From: Dallia pectoralis
Taxonomy: Eukaryota > Chordata > Actinopteri > Esociformes > Umbridae
Direction of reading: 5' to 3'
DNA length: 64,000 nt
Assembly: GCA_029465975.1 (NCBI GenBank)
Contig: CM055754.1
Location: 1,648,616 to 1,712,615, forward strand
The notes beneath the pieces were generated by a model. The model did no database searches, was not told the DNA's origin, and worked only from the letters and a program-made list of their open reading frames with translations. Each line of letters starts with the position of its first letter. The first letter of the stretch is position 1. Made by a program: the position numbers and the translations under genes. Below, piece after piece: positions 49,376 to 63,200 of this stretch.

Positions 49376-51734
49376 TATGTATTTTCTCACAGTAGAGTGC
49401 ATAAGAAAAAAGTTCAGTTTAACTATTGGTTAACAATTTTCTTTGCTGTCTGAATTCTGCCACAAGATGGCAATAGATCTGTGAATGCCAAGGTGGAAGG
49501 TGAAATCCTGGGCTAAGACCTGGGAAACTAAACAAAAACCCCAACATTATATTTTTTCTGTGACCCATAATGACTCTAATAACGTTAGCTGGATTACCAT
49601 CTAAAGATAATTGGAAATTCTTATGAATTAATTAATTACTCTTAATGTGTACCCCGTTCAGATGTAAAATTAAAAGCTAAAGGTAGGTGCTGGATTTCTG
49701 TATGCTATTTAAAGACCAAAATGGGGTTTGTACATTCCTGCTGATAATTAAGTTTGTCACAAATACTCAAGCTGAACTTCTATTAATGAGGAAACAACTC
49801 TGAATTTCATTAATCAACCAACATGCGATGGGAGAACCCCCGTGTCTAATGCATATGAAATGGTAAATACAGTCCAACTACACGGAAGATGGTATTCCAA
49901 ACATTATATTGATCGTGGAAACTCTTTCCTGTTCATGCACCATAAGGGACATCCCGTTCCTTTCCTTCTTGGAAATCGATCATATCTCCCCTGAGTCATG
50001 TGAGTTTTGTGTTGCCTAGCCTGCTGTGTTTCTCAGTAGTACTTTCTCACTGTCATCAGAAACATGTGAGTGTACGGACGGATGTGTTTAGTTTCAATTG
50101 TTTACCACCTTCCATTCAGAGGGTTGGACCAATCATGGGTGAGATTTCTCCAAAACCAAGAGGCGCGGCTGAAACCGAATTGTCCTGTTGTGCAATGATA
50201 CACCTGGAGTATTAAAATATGAAAAATAACTTTGTTGCATGAGATACTATTATTGCCAAAGCCATGATGTGAGACTGATTATCTGTTGGTTGTCTGGTGT
50301 CATTTTTTTTGTATCTCATTCTTCTCCAAACACAAATCCATGTTCGGACCTTCGATGTCTTTTGAAAGAAGTAGAGGGAACACGGAATCGAGGTAACAGA
50401 AGAAAATGCAATTGAGATGTGCCCCCCTACATCCGAGGTCATCAATCATCCTCTGTCCTGATAATAAGTCAATAGTTCAGACTACTGCATTAGCCGATTT
50501 AGTGGGAGAGCCAGCTTCCTGTATTCTTTTTTCATGGGTTTTTCAGACCTTTATCTAACTGTGAATCCCCCTTGTGATGACAAAATGCAATTTGTATAAC
50601 AGAATGTATCAGATTTACCCGTGATAAACTCAGTCACAAGAAGAGGTCTACACAACCCTTTTACAGTCTCATAATTTTTCTGCCTTTACAATTGCATCTC
50701 TAATAGGAATGCCTTCAATACTCTTTAACTGATTCATGCAATTTACTCCAAAATATTCTTACCGTATCTGAAATAAATGATATTTTCTAGCAAATGTTGA
50801 CTACTTGGAAAGCCTTGTGGTGTCTTTGGCATCGTCACGTGGCTAATTGGAACATCTGATAATGGTTTTCAAATAACTTTTTAGCTACGCTATGTTTATT
50901 TAATTTGTCCTTTCATCTTGATTATCTCACTAATCCCTGCCAGTAACAACTCTACATTACAGGACCAAAAGGCAAAATTATTTTTTACAAAACAAAATCC
51001 TATACAAACGTTCTGTTGTGTTTCAAGGCAAGTTTAGTAATACTAAAATACAACAATGCTAGTGCATTCACTTTTTACGCTATCAAGAAAATGACAGGCT
51101 TTGGTCAAATATAACACAGAGTGAAAAATCTTCTTGGTTCAATTTCTTTTTACAAGAAAGCATACTTAATGTGCTGATGCTAAATATAATGTTTTTTTTG
51201 CATGAAAATACATACAGATTATACCCAATGTGTCACCAGGGACCAAATATAGATTGAATAAATAACATGACCCCTATCGAGACAAAAATCTCAACTTACA
51301 TGTCAAATAATTTATTTCTGTTTGGCTCAAATGTTGTAATCAGTGTGGAAAACATCAGCTGTTTTCAGTTAGCTGTAAACTAGCTGTGCCCTAATGAACT
51401 AATCCTATTAGTTTAGCATCGGGGTCTGCCCCACACAGCATCAAAACAGAAAAACCTACACTACCATTGAAAAGTCCTCGTTTTCCATAAGTAAATCACA
51501 TTTTCTGTCCAATAGAATATAATAAAATTGATCAGAAATACAGTGTAGACATTGTTAAGGTTGTAAATTATGATTATAGCTGGAAACGACAGATTTTCAA
51601 TCGAATATTGTGATTATGTTAGCACAGCTGAAATCTGTTGTGATAATTAAAGAAGCAATGCAACTGGCCTGTAGTGTGTTATTTGGTTCATTGTTTGGTG
51701 CATTAGTGTCTGTGGGTTTAAATTACAGACTCAA

Positions 51735-52050
51735 AGTGGACAGACACAAATAACTTTCTTCAGTCTATTCTTGTTCAAAGAAGCTTTTTCATGCGTGAAA
51801 TGTCCAAGAAACTGAAGATCTCGTACAACAATGTGTACTACTCCACACAACAGTGCAACCATCACTAATCAAAAAGGAAAGAGGAGTGGGAGGCCCCGAT
51901 GCACAAGTAAGCAAGAGGACAAATACCTTAGAGTGTCTTTTTGAGAAACAGATGCCTCACAGGTCTTCAAGTGGCAATGTTATTAAACAGTATCTGGAAA
52001 ACACCAGTCTCAACATTCAAATTGATTCAAATTGGTGAATTTCCTTTGTG
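51735..52050 (+). pseudogene. Tc1-like transposase N-terminal remnant
   Basis: Across frame changes the + strand can be read as 'SGRPRC' followed by 'EDKY', then 'FLRNRCLTGLQVA' and 'NSIWKTPVST'. This matches the paired-like DNA-binding part of a fish Tc1-type transposase. The catalytic part is absent. It is inactive. Confidence 0.7.
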
Positions 52051-53452
52051 GCCTAGACCAAGTGAGTTTCTCAATCCCATGCACTGAGAATCTGTGGCAC
52101 TATTTGCAAATTGCAGAAGTGCCAAATCCTGTAAATACTTTCCAGGAACGTAATGCAACAAGACACAGTAAAATAATAAATACTTGCAATGCACTGGATG
52201 ACTTTGGATTATGGGCCAATTGAACACTTTACACTAATTGGTAAAATAATAATATAGATAAGAAAAGGTGTGTATACATTTATAGCTTAGACAACACATA
52301 TTTCGGTGTTAGAGCTTACTGCATGCTTTAATAGAAGAAGATCTTGCTCACTGAAAGTGACACAGACACTTTGATTTTCAGCTAATGAACATTGAAATAT
52401 AAGGCAGCAAGCAAAAAGAGCATATTCAAATGTGTTCTTCAGTGGGGTTAGTTTGTTTACCAACTGGGCTCGTGATGTTCCGTTCACATGCCACAATGTA
52501 ATCTTTAAATCTCATTATGACTTCAATAGCTCCATTTCTAGAATAACCTTTTACCAGCCAGTTGACACGCACCAGTTTTTCAGAAGAGAAAAGTTCTTAC
52601 ACATTTTAAAACTTTTTAAATCACCAAAAGTGTTTGTTGTCAAATACCAATCAATAAAAATGTTTTTAGTTTTTAAGCTACTGATGAATTTATGTCCAAA
52701 ACAATCAATCTTGCAAAATGGTGCTCATCTCGAAACACTCAGAATAACAGAAATGTTAAAAACAAACTGAAAAGACCCAGAACATTTTAAGGCACTTAAT
52801 CTATCCCGAGTGATATCGAGTGATAACCCAAACCCTTTTTTTACATGTGTTTTTCCACAGTGCCATATGTTACAAACATGGAATATTGATCAGTGGAATT
52901 ATTTTTTATATCTTGAGCTGCAGATATTTTCAGATCAGATGTTTAGCTCAGTTAGTAAAGCGTAGGTAAGTTGGGGCATAATGTGTCATATCCAATGTGG
53001 AATGGTATTTACTGATCCTAACCGTATTGACAGACACATATTTGACCATGTCCTGGGCTAAAAAAATCTCAATTTAATCAGATTTTATTGTCTTTGACTG
53101 TTACCTGAAACTGACCAAATGACAAAGATATGAAATGAAAGTATTTTATAATATACTTCACATTTGAAGTAGCACTGTAGTCAGGGAAATATGATCACGC
53201 AGTAGGCATTCTGCTACTCAGCAAAATGGACAATCAGTTGTGTTTCTATACACGTTAAGTCACCTCCTGACATGTGTTCAGTCTCTCCACCCTAGAGGAA
53301 GTTTTGACGCAGCAGGCGTGCTGAGAGTCGCTGGCATTGCAAACATGTGACACAGCAGGGAGGTGTTTCTCTCAAACAGTTTACAGGAGCTCCGTACTGC
53401 ACCATTGATAGCATCTTAGAGGACCGGACCCGCCGCAGGTTCGGGTTTGAAC

Positions 53453-56400
53453 ATGGGGGCCACTGAATCTACGCTTCTGGGGGAGGACAGCAAGTGCGAA
53501 GAGGAGAAGGGAGAGGTGGATGAGGAGAGTGCGGAGGATGTGCAGGATGGAGAGAGCCCTGCTGTCAAGGTAACACTCAATTATAACCGATAAATGTCGC
53601 AATAACTTACCCAAAGGAAACATGTTTATACTGCTATAGCATCCTCAAAAAAAAGCAAAACATCCTAATATAGCCGCAAAGCACACCCGCAATCTACGTT
53701 GTTACATAGTTTCCATACTTTTCTGATCGAATAATATGTTTTTTATTTGCCTAGTTTACCGAGATACGTTATATATTGTTCCTGGCATTCAAATGAAAGG
53801 CTTCAAAGTATTTTTCAAGCCCCAACAACAATTGAAGATTCATCACAAAGCTGTCTGTGAAGTATAGGTGCAGCCGAATAGTCCCAGTGCCAAATAGTCA
53901 TGCAAAGCTTAGAATTTGATATAGTAGCCTGTAGTCTATTTTCATAGTGCCTAAAGTATTCCACAAGTCTCTTACGTATGAGTTTAATGGCACTGTAATG
54001 AATTCAATGAATTCAAAGTCTAGATATCGAATGCAAAGGATTACGTCTTTTAGAATTATTTAATTGGAAACATATTCTATTTAAATGCACTACATTTATG
54101 CAATACACTATGCATTACATTATGCATTAGGTAAATCATTTCTGAATGGAAACATGTAACAACTAATATTGGCAAATACTGTGTGCCAGGTCGAATACTA
54201 TTCTAAATATATAGATGTAGTTTTTGGTTCGTTTATTATTGCATGATTCTATCATGTTCCCATTTGAACTTGTTTTTACAACATTGTTTCAGTTGTTGAA
54301 ATCATAAAACAAACTGTAAAACTGAATAAGTTATGCCTATGTTTCTTAGAGAGATCGGAATAGACATTCACCTCTCAATCACACTTTAAGAAGCTACATT
54401 GATTATCTAATGTTTATGTTATTATTAATATATACGTTCAAAATCAATATGGCAACCCCTGATTGCCCATTTTATGTGTAGGTGCTTGGTTATTTCAGGT
54501 TATTTTAGTCTCAGGGATAAGGTTTAGGATGAAAGTTACAGTTGGGGTTAGATTTAAGGTCATGTTTATGTCAAGGACACGCCTCTTTGAACCATATTGT
54601 TGCCTGGTCTAAATATTTTATTTGGGTACATGTATAGTAAAACATAAAACGTGTTTATGTGTTTTTGTGTGTGTGTATTTGTCTTTATACTGTTTAAGAG
54701 GACCACAGTTGGGATAGAACCACCAGTCAGCAGCTATTCTCCAGCGAATTAAGCCAAGTCTCTATACACATTTTGTGTCCCAAATGTTTCCAAGTGGTCC
54801 TTTCGAATGTATTCAAAAGTAAGGAATGTAAGGAATACGTTGCCATTTTGGACAAAGCCTACAGACCACAGGTCTCCAACCCAGGAACAGGGTTAGAGAC
54901 CTCATGCTATAGACACTAAACCGCTTTCCTGTACTTTAGCCTACACACTGCAGACGCACAGTGTTTTAGCTTACTCACTGCAGACGGCAGTGCTTTTGTC
55001 TGGTCACTGTAGAAGGCCACCATTTTCCATTTTGTATGGCAATATTGGTCCAAAACAATGCAGCAAATATTGAACTTTACTGGATTAGACTAGTTTTACT
55101 GTATATTGGTCATAACAGTTAAAGACTATAGCTTTTTCAAAACAATTAAAAGCGTGTGCCTGGCTAATTCACTGGGATTACAGTTTTTCTTAATCGATTT
55201 GGCACATTGACTAAAACAAAATTCGTCGATACTCTAAGTACAATCCTCACATCACAGGGTTAATTCAGCACACCACTCTATGTGAAATGCAAAACGGGGT
55301 CACTCAATCAAAACAATTAACTGTTAATGTTTCAAATGTAAGTGCAGTCTAGTGCTAGAGGAGAGTTCTGAAAGACCATTTCCCGGATGGGCGGGGTCTG
55401 CTTCAATCTTTGCTGTCCTTTTAAAAAATATATTTGAGATACGGCAGCTTACATCCAATGGTTTGCAGAGCGAATACACATTGCAGTCTGTCCTTATTCT
55501 TGACAGTGACTGCAGCGTACCAGACGGTGATGGAGGAGGTCAGGATGGAGTCATTGATTGCTCTGTAAGCACTAATCATTATGGCCGTTGGCAGTTAGTA
55601 GTATTTGAGCTGCTGCCGGCAGTACAGTATTTGTTGTGCTTTCTTAGTGAGAGAGGTGATGTTCAGTTCCCACTTGAGGGCGATGGTGTTGCCCAGGAAG
55701 CGAAAGGACTCCACTGTGTTGACTGTGGATTGCCCGGGACAATGGGACAAAGTTCAGCTGGGATTCTCCTAAAGTCCACTCTCATCTCCACTGTCATTAG
55801 AGCATTGAGCTCCAAGTTTTTGAGATCGCACCCAGACACCAGCCACGATCTCCCCCAAAATTATATATGTATATATTAAAAAGGGCTACATATTAAATGT
55901 TTTTTCCCTGTTTTAGTTACTCCAAAAAAGTGGACAGGCCTTTGGGATAAATGAGAAAGCTGAGCAGACTGAGGAGATCAATCGTTTGTGTGAGGACAGA
56001 GTTTTTGCCGAAGGTGAGTCACATGAATTAGGAAAGCAGTTTGTTTTTGTATATAAAATGTTTTACTTTTGGTATCCTTGTTAATACGATAATATGATTA
56101 TGGTGTACACCGCACAAAAGCTGTACAGGGATTTGTAAAAAAAGTAACTTCCATAAATAAGGAAATTAATCAAAAATGTTATAGTTTTGAGAAAATACAT
56201 TTTTGTTTTGTCATTGCAGTTGGTGAGACAAATTCAGCTATCATCTCTCAAAAAGAGGAATTTACATCAATAATAGAGACTCTCAGAGGGGAAGTACTCC
56301 CTCTGGAAAATGAAGACAACGCTGGGAAGGTGTCACCAAATGAAGAAAATCAAGAATTTTCAACAAACACTGAGAAAGTCAAATCGAACGAAGACAATAA

Positions 56401-59400
56401 AAAAATAAAAAAGTTCTTTCATTCAATTGGTTTAAAATTCACCTTAAAAAAAGACTCAACACCAGAAGTGAGCCCTATGACGAAAGAGGTTGAAGGAAGT
56501 ACTCCAGAGGATATTACTGCAGATAACGCTGAGGAGGATACTGAGCAGAGTACGCCTGAGGAAATGACTGGTGATACGGTAAAGGAATTGTTTGGCGATA
56601 AATCAAAAGATGTTGCAGATTATACACAAAGAAAAATTGGTGATGAAATACAGAAAAAGCCAACTGAAGGTAAGCCAGAGAAGCCTACTAAGCTTTTAGA
56701 TGATATACAAGAAATTAAAGTCAATGATGCCCTGAATGAGGTGGTTAAGGAAAAACCTGAGGAACTTGCAGATTTTTCTACCTTTTGCCCTACAAAGGCA
56801 GACCAGACATTTAGTAAATATCTCAATGAAACAACTAAGAAACAGTCCCTAGAAATGAGGGATCCCAAAGAGGAACACACACTTGAAGAACTGGCAAACA
56901 TGAAGGAAGAGGCAGGTGAAACGACCCCACGGGTTCCAGTAACTGAAGAAATGTCGCCATTCAAACGTTTTTTCGCAAAAGGAAAAAAACACAAGCAGGC
57001 AAAACAGGAACCAAAGAAAGAATCCAACGTGGAACATAAGGAGGAAGTCAAGAAGGAACCTAAGACAAAACCCAATGAAGAACCCAAGGATGAACCCAAG
57101 GATGAACCCAAGGATGAACCCAATGAAGAACCTAACAATGTGGTCAAGGAAGAAATTATCCCATCTGAGGAGACTGAAGAACCTGTACCAACGTATCCAG
57201 AAGAAGAAATTGTATCCCCAATTAAGAAGTTTTTCACCTCAGGGTTTTTCGCTGGTCTAAAGAAAAAGAAAAAGCTGATAGAAGAGGAAATGCTTAAAGA
57301 TGAGACAGTTGAGAAGAAACAGGAACTGCAAAACATTAATAAAACAGAGGACATAAGCACACCTGAAGAAACTGAACATAAGCAGGAACCGACATCAGAG
57401 GTAGTACCAGATGTCCTTAGAGCAAAGACATTCATTGTTTCTAAACTAATGAATGTTTTTATAACTAGTGACCTTCAAGAGGATGTTATTGGAAATGAGA
57501 CAAATATTAAGGGATTACAGACAATCTCAAATGAAGCAAAACCTCTTAGCCCTCAAGAGGATGCTAAAAGTCTGTCTGTCTCTGATAATCTTGATGTCCA
57601 GTCGCGTTCTTGGGGATTTGTAACAGTTGTAACAAATGAAGCTGAAATCAATGAATGTCTCAATTCTCAAATAAAAACAAAAAACATGGATAGTCCTGAA
57701 CGGCAATCTCTTTCTTGGGGATTTGTCACAGTTTCAGAGGATTTTCGTGAAGAGGTGACAGTCCCAGAGGTATTTCTGACACCAACCTCAAATGATGCTG
57801 AACTTCTTAGTTCACAAGAGAGGGCCAAAAACCCAGGAAGTCCACTCAGGAAGCTCTTATCTGGGGCAAGTCTAAAGAAGCATTCTAGGAAGCGGAGAAG
57901 TATGAAATTAGACGAGTTAACTGGGTCTGATGAGCATGTTTCTGTGGATCTACTGTCATCCACAGAGTCAGCAGAGTGTCAGAAAGAAGAGAGTCCTTTT
58001 TTGCGTGGAAAAGTTGCAGATGGGGTAAACATGTCTGGTAAGGTAGGATCAATCCATGAATCAGATGGGGATGCAACTTCTGATGGGGAAATGAAGAAGG
58101 ATGGGACCTGGACTTCCTTAAAAAAACGAATGACACCAAAAAGACATCCCAAAAGATCCTCTGAAAGTGAGGATGAGTTAGCACATGTTGGCTCAAGTGA
58201 AGAAGAGAAAGTACTAGAACTTAGTGCAGAAGAGCTCCCAAAAAAGGTAGACATTTCAGTTTTGTGGGAGGGCCTCCTATGTGGATCTGCAAAGCGGATG
58301 GGGATACACACAGAGGGAGAATTACCCACAAAGGAAGATGAAACACTAAGTGAACCTGGAAACACTGAGGCTCCACTGGAAAGTTCTCAGGAGGGAGGTA
58401 ATGAACATTTGACTTCCACCCCTGAGCAAGCGACCATCCTCCTGGAGATTAAAGAGGAATCTACATGGACATTCTTTAAAAACCTGGTTACTCCAAAAAG
58501 GAAGACAAAAACGGAGGAACCTGCCAAAGTTTACTTCTTTGAGCAAATGCCACCTGGCAGCAAAATCACCAAAGATGAGTCTTCATTTTCTCTAAAGAAA
58601 CTCATGGCTGGACGCAAAAAGAAAAAGCAGGAAGTGATTTCTTTTGAGGAGGCAGATAAGAATGAAGAGGAGGACTCGGAAACACCAGCAGTGGTCCCTA
58701 TGTCTGAGTTTGATGCAGAAGAACTTGGAGAGAAACCAAACAAGGCTACCGAGGCTGCTATAGAAACTCTGTTGCACATAATAGAAGACGAAACATTGCC
58801 AGATGTCTCTTTGGACACTGAAGCCACCATAACTAAAAACACCCAGCCAATTGATGCCACGAAGGCTCAAGGTGAAGACACAGTGAAACGGCTGGCTCAT
58901 TCAACATCCCCAGATTTTGTGGACCCTACAGAATTAATAAGTAAATATCAGCAACTTAGTGATATACCTGAGGAAGGCGTAATAGAGGAGACCAATGTCA
59001 CACAATTGTCTACTGCTGAAGGAGCCACTCAAGATGATACTATAGCAGAGGACCTAATAGAGTTGACATCTGAAGCAGTCACTGCCCCAGAACCTCAAGA
59101 TGAAGAAACAACAGACATGGTCTCAGCAGTGTCACAGCTAACAGATGAATCACCAAGAACATCAGGCAACACTACACCTGTACCATTTGAACACAAGTTA
59201 AAGGACACAGAGGAACATCTGCATTCAGCCGTTGAAAATAATATGGGAAACTCAACTCTCTTGTTGGTAACTACAAAAGATGCCCATTTGAAAATCATAT
59301 ACAAAGCAGTTTCTCTACAAATATTCAGCCCACCTAAAGCAACAGTTTTGGCTCAGGAAATTAAAGCTGCTTTTAAGACATGCACAGATGAAACATCTCC

Positions 59401-60277
59401 AGAAATAAATGATTATGATGAAAGTCCAGAAACTATGGTAGAATGTCTGTCTAAAATTAATGACGGGGTACCCACAGAGTTGGCATCTGGAATTACAGAA
59501 GAGTTTGATGCTTCAGGAATTGAAACTGACAACATGCAAAAAGCTGAAAATGAATCAATCCTAATCATGCAAAAAGAAACAGAAAAGTACAAATTACTAG
59601 AATTGGTTAACAAGTTCGAAGAGTCAGGACCAGATCTTTTAGCCACAATTATTTCAGACAAGTATGTTACTCAAGTTGAAGCAGAAGATGTTGCCATGGA
59701 CGCTGCTGCCATTGACAATGCACCCAATGTCACAGGTGCAATGCCTGACATTACAACTTTACGACCAGCAAAAGAATTCCAGAAGAAAATGGGATCTGTG
59801 GGTTTGACGGTTGATTTGGTGGATGTTGTTGTGATTAAGAATGTAACATTAACACAGTTTGAGGATGGCTGTGCAATCCAAGTACGTGTGATGGATGCAG
59901 AGCTCAAATCAGCTGAAGAAATTGTTAAGACTGTCCTACAAGACAATTCAACGAAAACCAATGAAAAAGAGATTGTTGGTCAAGAGGTGGATGGTGAGAC
60001 TGAAATGGCTAAGGCAAATGTTGCGACAGTTCCTGAGGTCGACTCGAATGACAATCAAAAGAATACAGAACAATCGACAAAAGCAGAGCAAAAGTCTGCT
60101 CAAGCTATTGATGATAATGTGCTTGAAGTGGAGCCAACTGATCAAGAGAGGCTAGCAAAAGAGGTGGACGCCGAGATTGAGTTGGCTCCATCAAATCTTG
60201 TCTCAACTGCCCTTGAAGCTGGCATAAGTAATTGTCATGAAAAAACAATACAATGCACGTGGCAGATCCAAAGTTAA
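53453..60277 (+). CDS. akap12: A-kinase anchor protein 12 (gravin), frame to first stop
   Basis: Membrane-associated scaffold that ties PKA, PKC and calmodulin to receptors. Exons: 53453-53569 (MGATESTLL…, a myristoylation-type MG start), 55917-56013 (LLQKSGQAFGINEKAEQ), 56220 onward; phases 0 and 1 agree. The large exon has the gravin basic motifs in order: 'FHSIGLKFTLKKD', 'SPFKRFFAKGKK', 'SPIKKFFTSGF', 'GSPLRKLLSGASLKK', 'GTWTSLKKRMTPKR', 'STWTFFKNLVTPKRK', 'SSFSLKKLMAGRKKKK', then 'ETPAVVPMSEFDAEE' and 'TTDMVSAVSQLTDE'. The frame stops at 60,277 (1,423 residues), where a 5-base insertion relative to later repeats shifts the frame. Human AKAP12 is about 1,780 residues, so the true protein probably continues into the repeats; the stop may be an assembly error or a real truncation. 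A small PKDE repeat lies near 57,085. Confidence 0.92.
53570..55916 (+). other. akap12 intron 1, with a LINE relic
   Basis: The intron starts gtaaca and ends at 'tgttttag' (55,916). It is AT-rich and holds nothing recognisable except the antisense LINE fragment near its 3' end. Confidence 0.7.
55485..55855 (-). mobile_element. Non-LTR retrotransposon C-terminal fragment, antisense
   Basis: The minus strand reads 'VESFRFLGNTIALKWELN', 'ITSLTKKAQQILYCRQQLK', then past a stop 'LPTAIMISAYRAINDSIL' and 'TSSITVWYAAV'. This is the conserved region after the reverse transcriptase of a fish LINE. It explains the 175-residue + strand frame at 55,352-55,879, which is not a gene. Confidence 0.85.
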
Positions 60278-63200
60278 AGTATGCCAAAATAATTGTTAAT
60301 AAATTCATTGAAGTGGGCTCAACTGATGTCAATGATCAAGAAATTCTAGTGAAAGAGGAAGATCCTGAGACTGCATTGACTGGAGCAAATTCTGAGACAT
60401 CCCTTGAGGCTGGCATAAGTATTGTTCATGAAATTACAGTCCAAGTGTTGGATACAGAGCTGAAGTCTACTCAAGAAATTGTTGATAATGTCATTGAGGT
60501 GGGCTCAACTGATGTCAGTAATCAAGAAATTCTATAATGTTGAATGCCAAGATTGAATTGGGCCAACAACTGATGTCACATTTCATGAAGAAATTCTAAC
60601 AAAAGAGGTGGATGCCAAGATTGAATTGGCAGAAGCATATTCTGAACCAACGCTTGAAGAAATTTTAAGTGATGACCATGACATTATAGTCCAAGTTGCG
60701 GATGTAGAGCTGAAGTCAACGCAAGTAAATGTTGATAATGTTGTTGAAGTTAGCTCAACTGATGTCACTGATCAAGATTCTCTGTTGAAAGAGGAAGATC
60801 CTGAGACTGCATTGACTGGAGCAAATTCTGAGACATCCCTTGAGGCTGGCATAAGTATTGTTCATGAAATTACAGTCCAAGTGGTGGATACAGAGCTGAA
60901 GTCTACCGAAGTAATTGTTGAGAATGTCATTGAAGTGGACTCAACTGATGTCAATGAACAAGAAAATCTAGTGAAAGAGGAATATGCTGAGATTTCATTG
61001 GTCAGAGCAAATTCCTGAGACAACCTTTGAGGCTGGCATATGTGATGTTCATGACAATACAGTCCAAGTGGTGGATACAGAGCTGAAGTCTACTCAAGAA
61101 ATTGTTGAGAATGTCGTTGAAGTGGACTCAACTGATGTCAATGATCAAGAAATTTTAGTGAAAGAGGAAGATCCTGAGACTGCATTGACTGGAGCAAATT
61201 CTGAGACATCCCTTGAGGCTGGCATAAGTATTGTTCATGAAATCACAGTCCAAGTGGTGGATACAGAGCTGAAGTCTACTCAAGAAATTGTTGAGAATGT
61301 CGTTGAAGTGGACTCAACTGATGTCAATGATCAAGAAATTCTAGTGAAAGAGCAAATTTGGATGCCAAGATTGAATTGGGCCTGAAGCATTGAACCAACG
61401 CTAATGAAGAAATTTTATTGGCAGTGATGACCATAAGATGTTCATGACATTATAGTCCAAGTGCGGATGTAGAGCTGAAGTCAACGCAAGTAAATGTTGA
61501 TAATGTTGTTGAAGTTAGCTCAACTGATGTCACTGATCAAGATTCTCTGTTGAAAGAGGAAGATCCTGAGACTGCATTGACTGAAGCAAATTCTGAGACA
61601 TCCCTTGAGAGGCTGGCATAAGTATTGTTCATGAAATTACAGTCCAAGTGGTGGATACAGAGCTGAAGTCTACTCAAGAAATTGGTTGATAATGTTGTTG
61701 GACTCAACTGATGTGGACTCAACTGATGTCAATGATCAAGAAAATTCTAGTGAAAGAGCTGAAGTCTAAGAGAGAATTGAAATGAGATTTCATTGGTCTG
61801 AGAAAATCCTGAGACATCCCTTGAGGCTGGCATAAGTGATTGTTCATGACATTACAGTCCAAGTGGTGGATACAGAGCTGAAGTCTACTCAAGAAATTGT
61901 TGATAATGTTGTTGAAGTGGACTCAACTGATGTCAATGATCAAGAAATTCTAGTGAAAGAGGAAGATCCTGAGACTGAGATTTCATTGACATTGGCATAA
62001 GTATTGTTCATGAAATACAGTCCAAGTGGTGGATACAGAGCTGAAGTCTATTCAAGAAATGGTTGATAATGTCGTTGAAGTGGACTCAACTGATGTCAAT
62101 GATGAAGAAAATCTAGTGAAAGAGGAATATCCCTTGAGACAACCTTTGAAGGCATAAGTATTGTTCATGAAATTACAGTCCAAGTGGTGGATACAGAGCT
62201 GAAGTCTACTCAAGAAATGGTTGATAATGTTGTTGAAGTGGACTCAACTGATGTCAATGATCAAGAAATTCTAGTGAAAGAGGAAGATCCTGAGACTGCA
62301 TTGACTGGAGCAAATTCTGAGACATCCCTTGAGGCTGGCATAAGTATTGTTCATGAAATTACAGTCCAAGTGGTGGATAAAGAGCTGAAGCCTACTCAAG
62401 AAATTGTTGATAATGTCATTGAGGTGGGCTCAACTGATGTCAGTAATCAAGAAATTCTAGTGAAAGCTATGAATGCCAAGATTGAATTGGCTGGAGCAAA
62501 TTTTGAACCAAGTCCCTCGAGGTAACCTTAAGTGATGATCATGACATTTCACTACAAGTGGCAAATGCAGAGCTGAAGTCTACCGAAGTAACGGTTGATA
62601 ATGTTGTTGAGGTAGGCTCAACTGAGGTCACTGATGAGGAAATTCTAATAAAAGAAGTGGATGCCGAGATTGAATTGGCAGAAGCATATTCTGAACCAAC
62701 GCTTGAAGAAATTTTAAGTGATGACCATGACATTATAGTCCAAGTTGCGGATGTAGAGCTGAAGTCAACGCAAGTAAATGTTGATAATGTTGTTGAAGTT
62801 AGCTCAACTGATGTCACTGATCAAGATTCTCTGTTGAAAGAGGAAGATCCTGAGACTCCATTGACTGGAGCAAATTATGAGACATCCCTTGAGGCTGGCA
62901 TAAGTATTGTTCATGAAATTACAGTCCAAGTGGTGGATACAGAGCTGAAGTCTACTCAAGAAATTGCTGAGAATGTCATTGAAGTGGACTCAACTGATAT
63001 CAATGATCAAGAAAATCTAGTGAAAGAGGAATATGCTGAGATTTCATTGGTCAGTAAAAATCCTGAAAGAAACTTTGAGGCTGGCATATGTGATGTTCAT
63101 GACAATACAGTCCAAGTGGTGGATACAGAGCTGAAGTCTACTCAAGAAATTGTTGAGAATGTCGTTGAAGTGGACTCAACTGATGTCAATGATCAAGAAA

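Larger units (their letters stand above)
46085..53452. other. Intergenic between stx11 and akap12; transposon relics only
   Basis: No gene is supported. The stx11 first exon and the akap12 promoter must lie here but I cannot place them; the 200 bases before 53,453 have no TATA box. Tc1-like pieces, a MITE-like element and a LINE tail are listed separately. An 83-residue open frame at 47,779-48,030 (+) has no recognisable family. Confidence 0.5.

Noticed and set aside
52940..52975. tRNA-like 'gctcagttagtaaagcg' motif
   Set aside because: No B box or acceptor stem pairing follows; probably chance or a very old SINE.
55352..55879. 175-residue + frame in akap12 intron 1
   Set aside because: The opposite strand is a clear LINE polyprotein fragment; the + frame is its shadow.
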